DNA of 64,000 bases, taken from the NCBI GenBank assembly GCA_907165065.1, contig OU015524.1, positions 30,876,795-30,940,794 of the forward strand, written 5' to 3'. A model generated the notes under the pieces. It saw only the letters and a program-made list of their open reading frames with translations, did no database searches and had not been told where the DNA came from. Below, one piece after another: positions 1-13,600 of this stretch. How positions within the stretch are numbered: position 1 is the first letter of the stretch; every line of letters starts with the position of its first letter. The position numbers and the translations under genes are program-made. The stretch comes from Caprimulgus europaeus. Lineage: Eukaryota; Chordata; Aves; Caprimulgiformes; Caprimulgidae.

Positions 1-3000
1 TGGAGAATTCTTCATTCACTACACGCACTAAATGCTTTCTGGCAGACAGAAATTTCAAGGTACCATTTCAAGATGTTGTGATTTTTATAGACTTAAGCCA
101 GTGAGGATCTGCCCACAAGGAACAAAGGCTGATGCCCTCTTGGCTTTTGCTGCTTATGATAGGTGTCATTTGCAATTTTGTCTCTCATAACAGCCTGCTG
201 TATGTTTGAATTTTACCACTTCTTCAGCACTCTTCTTGTATATCTTTCCCAAATTAGTGATAGACCTGGAAGATATGTGATTGTTTCTTTTGACCAATAC
301 AGGATCAGGATAAAAACAAACCAGATGCCTTTAAAGTGTTCTCAGATCCATTTTAGAGAGCTATTATCCCCATTTAGGAGACAACAAAACTGAAGTACAT
401 AGAAGTTAAGCAGTTTCCTCACCTTTATGCATTTTACCAAGAGGAAAAATACAACCCACTACTCTAACTGATGATCTTATTTTCTGCCTTCTATATTCTG
501 GTGTCAACTGACCTTGGCAATATGAAACAACATTTTCTCACACACGATACTGCTCTTTACTTTTTTTTTTTCCTTTTTGACATAGTCATTTACTTGAAGT
601 GTTTGGTCTTAATTACAGTAAACATTTTTACATTTCTGTACAGATGGGAAATGCACTGGAATAGAACTGGATGGTTTAAGTTCATCATCTGTTCATCTCT
701 TGATAGAGATCAATAAAGATTAGAGGTAAGTCTGTTTATCCATATTCATTTTCAAAATCCAGAGTGATATGCAACAGATTTATAATTAAGCAGAAGTGAT
801 GATGTTTTTGTACAGCTCAGTTAAATGGATTTGCCACCATGCATTAGAGTAGAAGATATAAAAACAGACCAGATGTTGCATTCCCCCCCCACACACACTC
901 TGTGCTGCATGAGAGTCCTACATCCTAAATAAAACTTGTGCTCGAAGTTTTCTAACCTTGGGATCCAATATTAGTCTTTTAAAACCATACTGGCTACCCA
1001 AATAGGGTGACTTAATTTACGAAGGTGATGAACAACCCCAGCTAGGAGTAAAATGTGAATTAAATTTACTCAGGGAATTATGTACCCGAACACAGTGGCA
1101 GCTTCCGGTTCCTAAGCCTACTGAACTCAGAGTTTCTCATGTAGCTCCCACCTTGTAGCCCTGGGCATTTAAATTTCTCCCATAAATAAAACCACCTGAG
1201 TCACAGCACTTCGAGGTCTATCTTACAAGTGAGCTGGAGCAGGAATCCTGCACTGGGTGTTGCTGAGCCGGATTCCTGTAAGCCATCCCAAGAGTCCTCA
1301 GCACACACAGCCTCCACTGCTCTACATGGGGAAGCCCGCTAGGCAAAACTTGGCACTTCTGCACAGCTCAGAGCAGTGGTTGCGAGATTTGCTTTCATAA
1401 TCCCATCCTGCTGGATGTGAAGTAAGGATTGGAGCTCCACTGACTTTGTGGAAACACTTGGTTGAAAGCAGGATTCAGCCTGAGGTATAAAAAAGACAGA
1501 TTGCAGAAGCCAACACAAAGCATCTGAGACTCAAAGACATAAGGAAGTACTTCTGTGTTCAAGACCAGTATCAGCTTGACTGGGAAGGGTTTCACTGTGC
1601 TCACTTAGTGAGGACATAAGAGGATCCTCATCTCTCAGTTGCTAGAGCTGGGCAGGAGAGACCTTGCAGGTGAGACCTTGTCCTCACTGCACACAATGCG
1701 TGTTTTACCACTCTCTTTGGTGGAGTCAGACTTTCACAATATTCCATGTTTCATTCACAGCGAAGTCACCGGGGTTATTCATGAGGCAGAGATAGGAAGA
1801 TATAGCCCTTACATCATGGAAAGGGGTAGGCTTGGGCAAGGACCTGTTAAAATCAACATTACACAACTGCTTCCATGGGGAGCTCCTTTTCTCCAATTAT
1901 CAGCCATGGTGATTAAGTGTGCTGAGTGACTCACGGACCTTAGGTTACCCATCAACAGCAAAAGCCATTTGGAATTAGATAAATGCCCTTAAAATATATC
2001 CTTTAACATATGGAGCTCACAGGATTTTGAGTGCCAGTAGCTGTGATGTGAATCATCTAGATGAGCTGAACATTTTTTTGTTGCTACTTTGTTTTTTTAA
2101 ACAAATAGGATGCCTAATAGCTCTTAGAAACTACAGAATCGCCGCAATCAGGCATTAAAGAATCAGCAATGGTGTTAAGAGTTTTTGCTTCTTGCCTTCA
2201 GTTTCTAGTAGCCTGGCTTTACAGTGTGCTACACATCCAGCACGTCCTCAGTGCAGCTCCTGGAATGAGCACATAACTGAGGAAACACATCCTGAAGGGT
2301 ATATGCCAAATTATCATTTTTAGAAGTAAAAGGAGATAGTTATTTCTCAGTTCAGGAGTCTCTCTAATTTCCAACTAGCTCTTTAAAATATCATCTTAAT
2401 TTTTGAGCCCTCCATACTACTTACAGTACTTTTATTGATGCCAGCACTTTTAAAGTAACCAACGCACAAAGAAGAAACTTCTCAGGAGTACTGCTTTCAG
2501 AATAAGCACCCATTTTGAGGAAACATAGCTGCTCACTGTATGCCAGGATTTAAAAAAAATGCCTAAGAACATCATTAGCATTGCTAGGCAGCTAGATTAA
2601 AACAAAAAAACCCCCAAACCAAAACCAACAAAAAAACAAAACCTCACTTGTCCTTTAGTCTCTTGGATGATTAATGGAACATTTCTTGTTGTGAATAATT
2701 CGATGCCTTGGAACAGTATTCCAATCACAGCTGATTATAAATTAACACTCATTTTAACTGATGCAGATAATCATGCCAATGTCACAGCAAATACATTATC
2801 AAGCATTACATATGGATGCTGTAATGTAAACAAGAAGCTGAGAACTCCATTATCTGCCACTGCATCACTACCAAGTAATTCCTAAATATTTCATCATTGT
2901 TTAGACTGCATTCAGATTGCACAGCCTAACTTGCTACTCATAAACAGTAGATGCAACTGTTATCTTAAATATAATTAGCAACAAAAAGGAGTAAGATTTC

Positions 3001-6000
3001 CTTTGTTACCAGGTGAAACTCTTGCTCAGGATGTTGGAAAAGAAAATATCTTCCCTGGACTCCCATGGTAGGCCATACTTCCTGTCTAACAAGTGAAGTT
3101 AACTTTGACTGAGGGGAAAAGACTAACAAAAGACTGATAAATAAGCTCATGTTTTTATACAGAATCAAAGGAAAACACGACTGCTTGCAGCACTGTGGAC
3201 AATAACTCTTTGCCTCAGTTTTCCCTCCTTGGTGTTGTGAACAACTGGTAGAGATATAGAGACCATTTCATATTACTTGCTTTTCCCTCTCCAGGGATTC
3301 ATACTCACATTTTGTGCATTAACACAGTCCCAGAATAAGGAAACACAAGCTGGCACATTCTTTTCTGGTCCTCAGAGCAAAATGCTGCCTGTCATCTTTT
3401 TTACCATAGTCCTCCTGCTTTTGTTCATTGAACAGCTCGAGCTGCTGCGGGGCTCAGGGAGGTTCTTCTGCTCGTTTCTTCAGAGCTTGTTAACCTGTAG
3501 GCTTTAATGCACAAATATCCTTTCCAGAGCAGCGCTACAAACAGATATTTCATTCTTGAGATGCTCTGATCCCTGCTCCTCATTCACAGATATAAATACA
3601 AGGTATAAAATAAATACAGACTCATCCTGTTGAGCTAAAGTACTTCCATATATATAACAGATTCTAGCCTCACATATTTTTTTGGTCAGTGTCACATTAA
3701 AGCCTTATTTCTGATTAGACTTGACAGACACTAGTGTAAAACTCTCACATTATTTCAGCATCTCCTGTCATTCTGGGGTGAGAGGAGAACTAACTAGGTG
3801 CAATATTTAGGAAAGTTCCTCCTGATATGAAACTGAAGTCCTATTCATGTCACTTGTTTGCAGATATAAACAGCGAACTGCTCTGTAACTCAAGCTTTCC
3901 TCTACACTTTCCCACCTCTTTTTAAGCCCAAACTTGAGATTTCTACAAGTGAAACAATCAAAATTAATCCAGAAAAGGCATTTCAATTTATATTTGGAAG
4001 TTGATATCAGCCATTAAGAAAATATATAGCAACTCCGTGGAGAGGAAAAAACACTGATGTTAAATAGCCCTAGCATATTATGTAATGTGTTTTATTTGTA
4101 TGTATATGTTTCTTTCTAACAGCTATGGGGTTTTTTTAACTGGGAAATGAGCTGGAGCCTACATTTTTGAACAAATTATTTAATCCTCAGTCCTGTTCCA
4201 AACCAAAACCAAATAATACTTTTATAGCCATAGCAGATGTAGGTAACGTTGATCAATTATAACAGCTGTGTCAGCTTCTCCAGAAGTTTCAGGTTATGAG
4301 TCCCATCTTGAATGAAAACATACATTTTCCTGTACAAACCAAGAGGATTTTGGAATACTCAACTAACAAAAAGCTCCAACAATTTCCACTAGCCAGTTTT
4401 GAGTTATAATCTCCCATAAAAGACTTCCATATTTGTCCCCAGAAAAAGAACAATAACTTGGTCTTTAGCAGCTAAAGTGGTCCAGCCTAAGCCTGTTCAT
4501 AACCATTAGGTAGGGTAATGTATATTTATTAATTCCCCCCGCTCCCCTCCCTTATTTCTGATTGTCATGTTTAGTCAGGCATAAAAATGAAGCTTTTGTG
4601 CAGTCTGAACATCTCATGATTTTTCATGTAGCACTTCATTTTGTTTGTCTACAGAAAAGGATTGTGAAGTTAGGGTTTGTTCAGATAACAGGACATTTCA
4701 CTCAGTCATCACATTTTGACATTTGATAAGTAATTAACTAAAGGAAAGAACAGCTGTTAAGAAAATGCTTAGTGACAGCATGTAGATGATTTAAGGCCAA
4801 TTCATGAACTGCATAAGCCCCATTTAAATCTATAATGTCATGAGATGCACAGTAAAAAACAAAACAAAACATGATGGCTTTTCTTTGCAATCTAACAAAG
4901 CGTGAGCCTCCATCAGCTTGAATATCGGAACGTGCCATTAAATGCTCCTGTCATCTGGGATGAGAAGCTTGGACTCCTGTATCCTAAAGACCAACCTTAT
5001 GACAAATAGTAAATATAAAAAACAATAAATAATTACAATATAAGGGAGCTTATGGGATTTCTTTCTTAAACTTCAGCAGCATTTTCCCTAGTTTTCATGT
5101 CATAATTTCCTCATGTCAATCATTTAGAATAGAAGATCAGGTACATCAAAGGTGGGACGTTTGAAATAAAAATTAGTAGTAAGCTAAGTACAACACTATG
5201 GGCAAGAGAGAGGAGAGGAAAAAGAGTAAGCAATATGGGAAAAGCATGTGTGATAGCATGACAGAGGTGGCAGATGACAAAGGAAAGAGCCTTATGAATG
5301 AAAAGCATTCTGAAAAGTCAGCTCTCCAAAACAGACTAGAGTTTTGGAAGATTTCATGTACACAGTTACTGTTACTTGCACAGCAGATAAACCACTTTGA
5401 TACTGACCCCGGCGATCGTTTAAGGACTACCCATAAAAGTGGATTATTAGTTTGCATAATATAGATGGGACATAAGCAATTTTCCTTCTCTAAAGTTACC
5501 TTCTTGAGGCTCTCCTTACCTGGATCTTAGCCACAGTACTTAGAATGATATTAATAGATTTCTCTTGGCTCTTGAAGCATTTTGACCTCAAATGGCTGTG
5601 GTAGTAGGTGGAGCATGTGCCAACCCACGAGCTAGCCAACGTGTGCCGCACCCTGTCATTAGAAATACTGCCGTTCTCATTCTACGACTGCTTCATTGAA
5701 GGGCTATTGTTCTAGGACAAGGATTCAGTTGCTGGTGGTTAATAACAGCTGTTATGTATGCTTCAAAAGAGAAATAAGACAGAAGGTACAAGCACCTTCA
5801 TACCATTCCCAATAGCCACCAATAGAAGCAGGCTTGCAGCAGCCTCCTGGAGAAGTGGCAAGCCTTGCCACAGATCTCCTGTGCCTGCAGAGACATTCCT
5901 AAATGCCTTTGGTAGATTTGAAGATCCTGGTCAGAGGGAGATATGAACAAATCCGTTTAGCTAGATGTCATTATGCCATGTGGGAATGGTTCTTAATTTG

Positions 6001-6426
6001 TTTATATGTTCTCCTTCATCAAAGAAAAGGCCAAGAGGGAGAGAAATTATTTTCTGCTTTTGGAATGAGGAAGAGTAAGAAGGTTTCCTGCTAAACTCAA
6101 GATTCTGGTGCACTGGGGAAAGCCAGGAGCAGAGTTGCTGAGGGAAGACAGCCATGGACGTAATCCACAACAAGCCAGCATACCACTCAAGAGGTAAAAC
6201 AAACACTGCAGTGACCAAGCAGTACAAAAACAAGCTTCAAAACTTTGCAGAAGTGGACTAGATTGCTCGAGGCAGGAGCCTTACAAATATGACAGCCTTA
6301 ACGGGGCTGTGGAGAGGGGAAGAGGGTGCTGAAGGCAGGAGATCAAGCCCATAGCCTGTGGGATGGTGCCAACCAGCATCTCTGGGGCAACGCTGGTTCT
6401 GACCCCCATCAGCAACTGCAGAAAAT
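1..6426. other. Intergenic DNA, no gene recognised
   Basis: AT-rich single-copy-looking DNA. Open frames are short (under about 100 codons), lie on both strands and lack recognisable domains or convincing splice-flanked exons. Minor features are a C-run followed by CA repeats at 883-898 and two AATAAA hexamers (928-933 and 1185-1190), each followed by GC-richer sequence. I see nothing else to annotate. Confidence 0.6.
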
Positions 6427-6500
6427 CTTAACTGAGAAAGTCTGTCCCATGGTAATTTATATTAATACAATCCTTTGCTATACACTCAAATAAACACTGA
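6427..6500 (+). repeat. 74-bp direct repeat, copy 1
   Basis: This 74-bp segment recurs at 7613-7686 in the same orientation with only three differences by eye: one A/G near the middle and a two-base AC/GT change towards the end. The flanks on both sides are unrelated between copies. The unit is AT-rich and ends with an AATAAA-containing stretch. It does not match any repeat family I recognise, so it may be a local duplication or a dispersed element. Confidence 0.85.
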
Positions 6501-7612
6501 AACTAGAAGGCAGCTTCAGAGACCTTGTTAGGCTTTCAGCAATTAGCAGCAGGGAAGGGGAAAAGCATAATCAAACTACTTTTGGAGGGCTGAGGTCTTT
6601 CTCATTGAGCTAAACCAAAAAGTGCTGCAACTTCCTTGAGTAACATCTAACAAAAGACTGGGCCCTTAATTTCTAAGCTTTACAAAATTGACTTGGGAAT
6701 AATTAGTTAAGCAAAAGTGATTAATGGGAAAGGCATTTCCTGGCATGGTCAGGACCCTAGAAAAAACCCAAGGAACCCTTAATCCCAACAGTCACAGTCC
6801 CTCAGCATCATTACTGTTAAAAGACTGGAGGTTTTTTAAATTAAATTAATGTTGGAAATATAAAATATGGAAGTGACAAAAAATATTCTTATATGTGGAG
6901 AAGTTGACATTTAGCAATAGACATGTGACTGTTAATAGCATAGAGCTTTCTCCTGACAGTTAATACCAGGATAAAAAAAAACCATCCGGAAAGTAGGACT
7001 TGTGTATATTCTGCTATGTTTATAATTCAGAATTAATATAGAACACAGAAACATTGCTTTTACAAAATCCTTTTCCTGACTGTAACTGTATTTTAAGCCA
7101 TTCACAGGATGTGGATATGCATTTATGAAATTGAAAAGCTAGCCCCCATACATAGTGGTACTGCACAAGTGCATCAGTTTGTGTCATTATTATGATGAGA
7201 TTTAGAAGAGGAGCAGTTGCTTATGAGATTACTTAAGGTATATGCTCAAAAACCTCGGCACGGATGCCATTTATAACTAGTTGTTAGCTCAAGGTCAAAC
7301 AAGAAGGTTTCTAGCACAGAACAATTACACAGCAAAATAAACAAAGTATAAAGCTGTTCTCCAAATCAGCAGCCAAGCAGATCTAGTCTGTCAATAAAGC
7401 AGACCAGCTTCAGACTGAAATTCCAAGGCTGGAAGTGCAATTTTAAAGGGAGTTACAGATAATTTGTTGCAAATTGTTGCATAATAGCAGTGTCTATAAC
7501 TCATTTAAGAAGTTGCTGTTTACTCAGAATGGCTCTCCTACCACAATAGGCCACCTGGCACGGAACAGTTAATGAGATCCTAAAGGATTTTCAAATAAAA
7601 AGTTAGCATTTA
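6501..7612. other. Spacer between the two 74-bp repeats
   Basis: About 1.1 kb of AT-rich DNA between the direct repeat copies. I see no gene, no recognisable mobile element and no terminal inverted repeats next to the copies that would mark this as a transposon interior. Confidence 0.5.
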
Positions 7613-7686
7613 CTTAACTGAGAAAGTCTGTCCCATGGTAATTTGTATTAATACAATCCTTTGCTATACGTTCAAATAAACACTGA
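7613..7686 (+). repeat. 74-bp direct repeat, copy 2
   Basis: Second copy of the segment at 6427-6500, with 71 of 74 positions identical by eye. It starts at the shared CTTAACTGAG and ends at the shared AAATAAACACTGA. A 79-codon open frame on the minus strand runs across it, but that frame resembles no known protein. Confidence 0.85.
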
Positions 7687-10600
7687 GGAACTGTACTGAT
7701 GTTTATTTTATTTCTTAAAGATATCATTCCTTCTAGAACTATAAATGTGACAGATAAAGCATGGATAATTTGTTTTGCAGGATAAAAAACCTCTCTTCTC
7801 ATTTCCATCAGATATCTAGAAATTACTGGCACATTGAGATTGTTGATCAGCAAATAGATTCAGCCCCAAAAAGGAAAAAGGGCCTGTCTATCCACTGAAA
7901 GAAATACAGCCAAGACCATGGCTGTGTTAGGCATGAATTCCTGACAGGCAAAGGATAAAACATATGCAAGCATTATTGCTGCTGATTCTGGTTTTTAAAA
8001 AGTGAATTAGCAGCTGTAATAAATGGCCTTTTCCAGTAGGAGCTTCTATATGTACGTTCATGGATATATGTTTTCCCAGAGTCATTCCCAAGCACATGCC
8101 AAAGGCCCTTGGGAGGCATACGTTAATGAATACTCTGCTTATAAATTATAAGAGGGGTATCATTGGCTATAGCTGGAGTTTACCGCATCTCCAGCTACTA
8201 CAAACTTCTCCTAGTCAAAGATGACAGATTCTCAGACCTCTTTTAATAGCCTTGGAAGGAGCATGCTGTCTCTGAGACACACCTGGTTGTGCCAAGCTTG
8301 GTGGGGGGAGGTCCCAAAAATGCAGGCGTGTTGAGGAAAGCAACACCCACATTTTCATATTTTAGCTGACATCCAGCTGAGTGCTCTCAGCGGTGGTGTT
8401 TTCACTTTTCAGTTGTGCTGGGGGAAGAGCAATCTGCCAGGGCTCAGCCTACTCCCTGCCTTCTTTCTGCCAAGTCTGTTCCACAGGGAATACGTGGGCA
8501 GCGATCCCTCAGCTACCCACAGGAGCAGGGCTGCAGTTCAGCCCTCCCATATGCACCCCATCCTCAACGAGTGGCTCTAATACAGGGCACTGATGCCATA
8601 GTCAAGCTATTAATAAATACCAGGGATCAGTTCTCATCAAAACATATTGAATTTTGAAGCAAAATAAGTCTTTTCCATGTAAGAACAAAGACTGACAGTT
8701 TGGGCTGCCCAGTTATGAAGTTAAGCATGAGAAGAAGTCCGGTAAGTTTTGACATTACAGCCACTCCTCGCATTGTCACCTTCCCTTATTTCAAGCAGCC
8801 AGCCGGAATCACTTGCTGTTAGACCGATGGTTTTCCTTTTATGGTTTACAGATTTCGTGGCTAATTGTGAAGAAAGCCATTTTGGGAATGCTTGGGCAGT
8901 ACACGCGTGAATCACAGCAGCAAGCCCTTGCTTCTGTCTCCCAACATGTATCACAGAACTATTTTCTTCCATCCCTTTTGTAGTACAGTACATTCTACAC
9001 TGTGAATCATTTTCATGCAAAAATAGAAAGCAGTGATGACTCTGTGTTCACTTCACAACAGAGGAGAAAGAACTGGCATCCTATAATTAAAGTGCCAGGT
9101 TTAGTGGCGTTGTTACAGATTGCTGCACAGACAGACTTGAGTGCCAGCTGTGGAGAGATTAAGCGACCCCTAAACACATGTTTTCTAATAAAATACAATT
9201 AAAAAATAGAAAAATCAGATTCTGGTCCTCAGAAAAGATCCAGAGTAACACATAGATATTTAGTGCCACATCCAAAAAGGAGCTTGGATGTTGTAATGCT
9301 TCACAATGCCATCCATACCTAAAAGCAAAATGAAATGCTGCCATTCACAATGCTGAGTAAGGTGCCTGTCATCCCTATGAGGTGAATGAGAGAAATTAAG
9401 CACCTAGGAATCAGATTTACAGTCTACAGTGTGCTGAGGTGTGGGAGGTGAAATGCTTAGGCCATGCAACATTTTGGCCACCTCTTCCACAGACCCTTCT
9501 TATGTCACACCCTGGTTCTGCTGTGTCTCCCAGACTTGAGCCACCCTGAGTCAGGACACAGTCCTCATCAGCAGGGTGCCAAACCTGATCTACTGGGAGG
9601 CAGTGAATATTAACTCATGCTCATTGCCACCCTAACATGGCTGCTCAGGTCCTCTCCAGCCCGGAGCCTGCACCTGCTTGGGGTTGGGTAGGGAAAGCCT
9701 AAGCCTTCCTGCAGAAGATCATGCAGACATTCCCTTCAGTGCCTAACTCTGGCCGTGACAGGTGTTCTTTTTGTGAAGCTTGGTACTAACTGCAGCTGCT
9801 CCACAGGGCCCATCATTTAGTTCTGCTGGAAGAAGAGGCTGCAGTAATATTCCAGTTCCAATTTAGTGAATTCAGTCAGGTAAACTTAAGACACCAGCTG
9901 TTTAATCTCAGTGACTGTCTGAAGCAATTGCCCCTTCTGCAATACTCCAATGGTAGAGTAAAACTTGAATATTCTTCAACAAGAATACATCAAACTGGCT
10001 TTTTTCTTTTTTACTGTAAGTTGTGTGACTGGAGAGCTATTCAGTGAGGTACAGAATCCACAGATGGGAAGTACAGCTAACTCTGAGTTACACAGGCTGG
10101 GATTGCCTGTGGAGGGATAGCTGGCAATTTAGTAAACAACATACAGAATATTTTGAGTGAAGTAGTGAAATGCAGCTGCAGTGGCCTCGAGTTTGATCTC
10201 TTGCACTAAATCAGGAATTGAACTGCAGAGGCCAGAGAAGTCACGCTACTACTGAGGCGACTAGGATCAGCCTCAATATTTCAAGGGCTGAAGGCATTTT
10301 AAATTTTATGGAACTGTAATTTAAGCAAGAAAGGAATTTTACAATAATTTTTCTGGCACATAGACATAATAAGCATCCAATCCACTTGCTCCTGTTTTCA
10401 GCTGCAGAAATAGCCATACTTTGTCTCACCTACAATCCAAATTCCTCTTAGCCACACCACCAAAATACACCTGCTTCTAAATCTGGTGGATGCTCTTAGC
10501 TCTTTCAAACCCTTAGAAGGGAAGAAAAAAAAAATACTGTTTATCTTGTCCATTTTTATAGGATGGTTAACAATAGCAACAACATAAAGGGCCTTCAAGA

Positions 10601-13600
10601 CAAGGTACTCACAAAGAAAAAGTTGAGGCATTTTATTAGCCTTCTGAAGGCATTTTGACCAAAATCCTGTAAATACGAGCTGATGTGACTGTCACCTTTC
10701 TTCCAGCGCAGTCTCGTTGCCATTAAAAAGACAATTCCTGCAATACAGTTCTTTGCTATCTGTGCTTGAAAAATCGATGTCCTAGTGTGCTACAAAGGCC
10801 ACAGGCATAGGAATAAATGGTCCTGAGGGTAACAGGATCTCATGTACCAGCTGAGATGAAATTACTGTTGATTGTTAGGGTGTTAATTGATGAGCTTATT
10901 ATGCCTTTCGGCAATAATTTAAGGAGTTACTATCCCTGGATTTGTGGTTGTCATGCTCACAGTGAAGCCAAAAGAAGAGAATATAGTCAGTGCCTCACCA
11001 GCTTCAGTGTGAAGTCTATTTGTTTAGCTTAAATTTCACCTCATCTGCAGTTTAAAGTAAGTAGCAGTGTGGCAATCAAGCAGACAAGGTGGGCACACAT
11101 TCTGTTCTGCTAGTTTTGCTGTGGAAAAGGGCAATCTCCAAGACAGGACTACAGTCAAAAAACAGGGAAGGTAACTTCTTAGGCCACCGCAGAGAGATTC
11201 ACTGGATCTCATCTCTCAGTATCTCTAGGCTCTGGGAAGTGTGAGTTTATTCAAGGAAGGCAGCCCTTCACAGCACCAGCTGAGCTGACAATCCAGAGGA
11301 CTAAGCTGATTTGAATTACTTCGCATGTGCTCAGGCCATACAGAGCTCCTGTGCCTCAGCAGACACATGGCAATTTATGCACTACTTTTGCATTTCAGGC
11401 AGCCATGCATATTTTTTTAGTGGAAATATTCATTTGCATAGTACTTACTGGAGTAAAGTAAATTTGAGGACCTCTGGACAGCAGAACAGCACAAACTGCC
11501 TGGATTTTCAAAAAAAAGCAATTATGGTGAGTTGAGGCAATGCTGTTTCTGTTTTTGCAAAGTTTTCTATCAGTTTTACTTCAAAATAAGAGTTTTTAAT
11601 TATGAGTGCTCTCAGGCAGTGCAACTGAAATTACTGTAAAATGAAGCACCAGTGTGCATGACTGGGCACAAACAAGCTGGAGAGTTTTTCTTCAAAATAG
11701 TTGGATTTTGAACAGCTCTGGTCTGAAAACTGTGTAACTACAGTGGTATCTACCAGGGCTGTGTGTCTGCAGAAGCCCTATTTTTGTGATACTGAATAAG
11801 GGATAGCCTCTAGCACAAATTACTAGTTCAGCAAAGCTCATGCTTGACTTTCAGGACAGGCTTTGACTTCTTACTCAAGTTAATCACATGTTTAATTGTT
11901 TTATTAAATGGGGATGGAACTAAGCATATCCTTAAAAATAAGCTGTTATCAGGACCTACCCCACAGATGGTCAAGATAAGGACTGAGGGCTTGATCCAGA
12001 TACCACTGAAATTAATGGGAGACTTCTGTGGCCTTTGGTTGAAGCATAAAAATGGGAGTCTCAGGTGTGCCTCAGTGTTGAAATACATAAATCAGTTTTC
12101 CTCTCATGTAATTTTCATCTGATTTACTTACTTGCATGCAAACCTGGAAGCTGGAGGAGAGCTGAGGGCTTGATATCCTGGTGTAGTGTTAACATCCTGG
12201 AAGAAAAAGTCAGCACAGACAGGAGGATGATAGGAACTTCAAGATGGTGATTCTTCCCAAATTTCCAGACAGAAGAGAAGAACAATATGGTAGAGCTAAA
12301 AGCAGAATCTGACTCAGAAGTATGGCCCATGGTTTTGCACAGGTGTCTTTCAAGGTTGAAGATCTTGCTTAAGCACAATTCCTCATAAAGCTGAGGCTCC
12401 AATGCTTCTCTAAAGTGTTAACCATAATTGAATAATCTTACAAAACTTCTCTAAATAGTGGGAAAATATTTATTTTACCATAATCCTTCTTTATCAGAGG
12501 ATGTTTGAGGAAAAAGAACTTAAGATAAAATTAAATACTTTAGTCTTCAAGCAAAAATGGAAGAACTATAGATGGCAAAATCCAAAAACCTCTTCAGCAT
12601 ATCAGTTTGAGCCGAGACTCAGACTCATTGCTGCAGGGTAGCTTGACTGAACGGCTCAAAATTCATATGCCTCTTTTGTTTTAATCCCCACATTACCAAG
12701 ATTGCTGTGCTGTGCCAAAGAGCAAGGAAGTCTGCAAAAGAATTTCCTGGCTAGGATCTGCTTTAGAGCTGTAAGTTAGCACAGAAGACAGGCCCTACCC
12801 ACGAGGAGTGAATTAGAAGATATGTGTATCATGAGCAATATTAAGGATCTGAACTGGGGCTGTTTTCTGCCTGGCAACAGGTTTACATAAGCTATATTCA
12901 ATGGTTCTCTGTAGGTGCCCTGAACAGCCTCATAAGCTTCACTGAAGAGGTAAAAACTCTGTTCAAGAGATGAAGAGCTTTGTTGCTGGGTACCTATCAT
13001 ACTAGACATAGCATGGGAAACTGGAGGCTCTCTCAAGCACAGAGATGCAGGACAAAAGTATTGCCCAAGAGGATACAGCAAAGACTACTTTCAAGCAGTG
13101 GAGTTAAGAGCAGCTTGAACAGAGTCCAATGCCTCTGCTCCATTTGTTGACAAGTTATCTCACAAGAATGACCGTGGACCAGAAAAGTTCAGAATTGTTG
13201 GAGTTCATCAAACAATTATACCTACCTGCTATATTGTGAACAGAAAAATAAGTCTAGGAAGTAGCTGTGCTTTTCACAAAGAAACTCAAAAATTGAATAT
13301 GCAGGTTTATTTTGGAATTGCTTGCACCCACAAAGGGGAGACTGGTGCAAAGAACTGAAGAAATAGGGCAAATTTGCAAATATGTGGACCTTTGACCACA
13401 CCACTCAAATCTCTACTCAGGGAGAATAAAAAAATACTTCTTCTACATGAAAACTGAAAACACAAAAGCAAAATATTCCAAGAAACATATTTTAAAGATC
13501 AGGTGAAGTAGACAATGTAGGTCATGTATTATCTACTGAAGAGTGATCCCTAGAGCCTTCACCCACTTAAACTCTGAGCCACAACTATCGTTTCTCTTAT

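Noticed and set aside
12776-13081. Minus-strand frame with a GTY...GRK stretch that recalled STPG-repeat proteins, considered because STPG4 neighbours CALM2 in mammals
   Set aside because: The resemblance covers only a few residues, needs a gap, lacks the PGPGxY repeats, and no matching donor or acceptor sites were seen.
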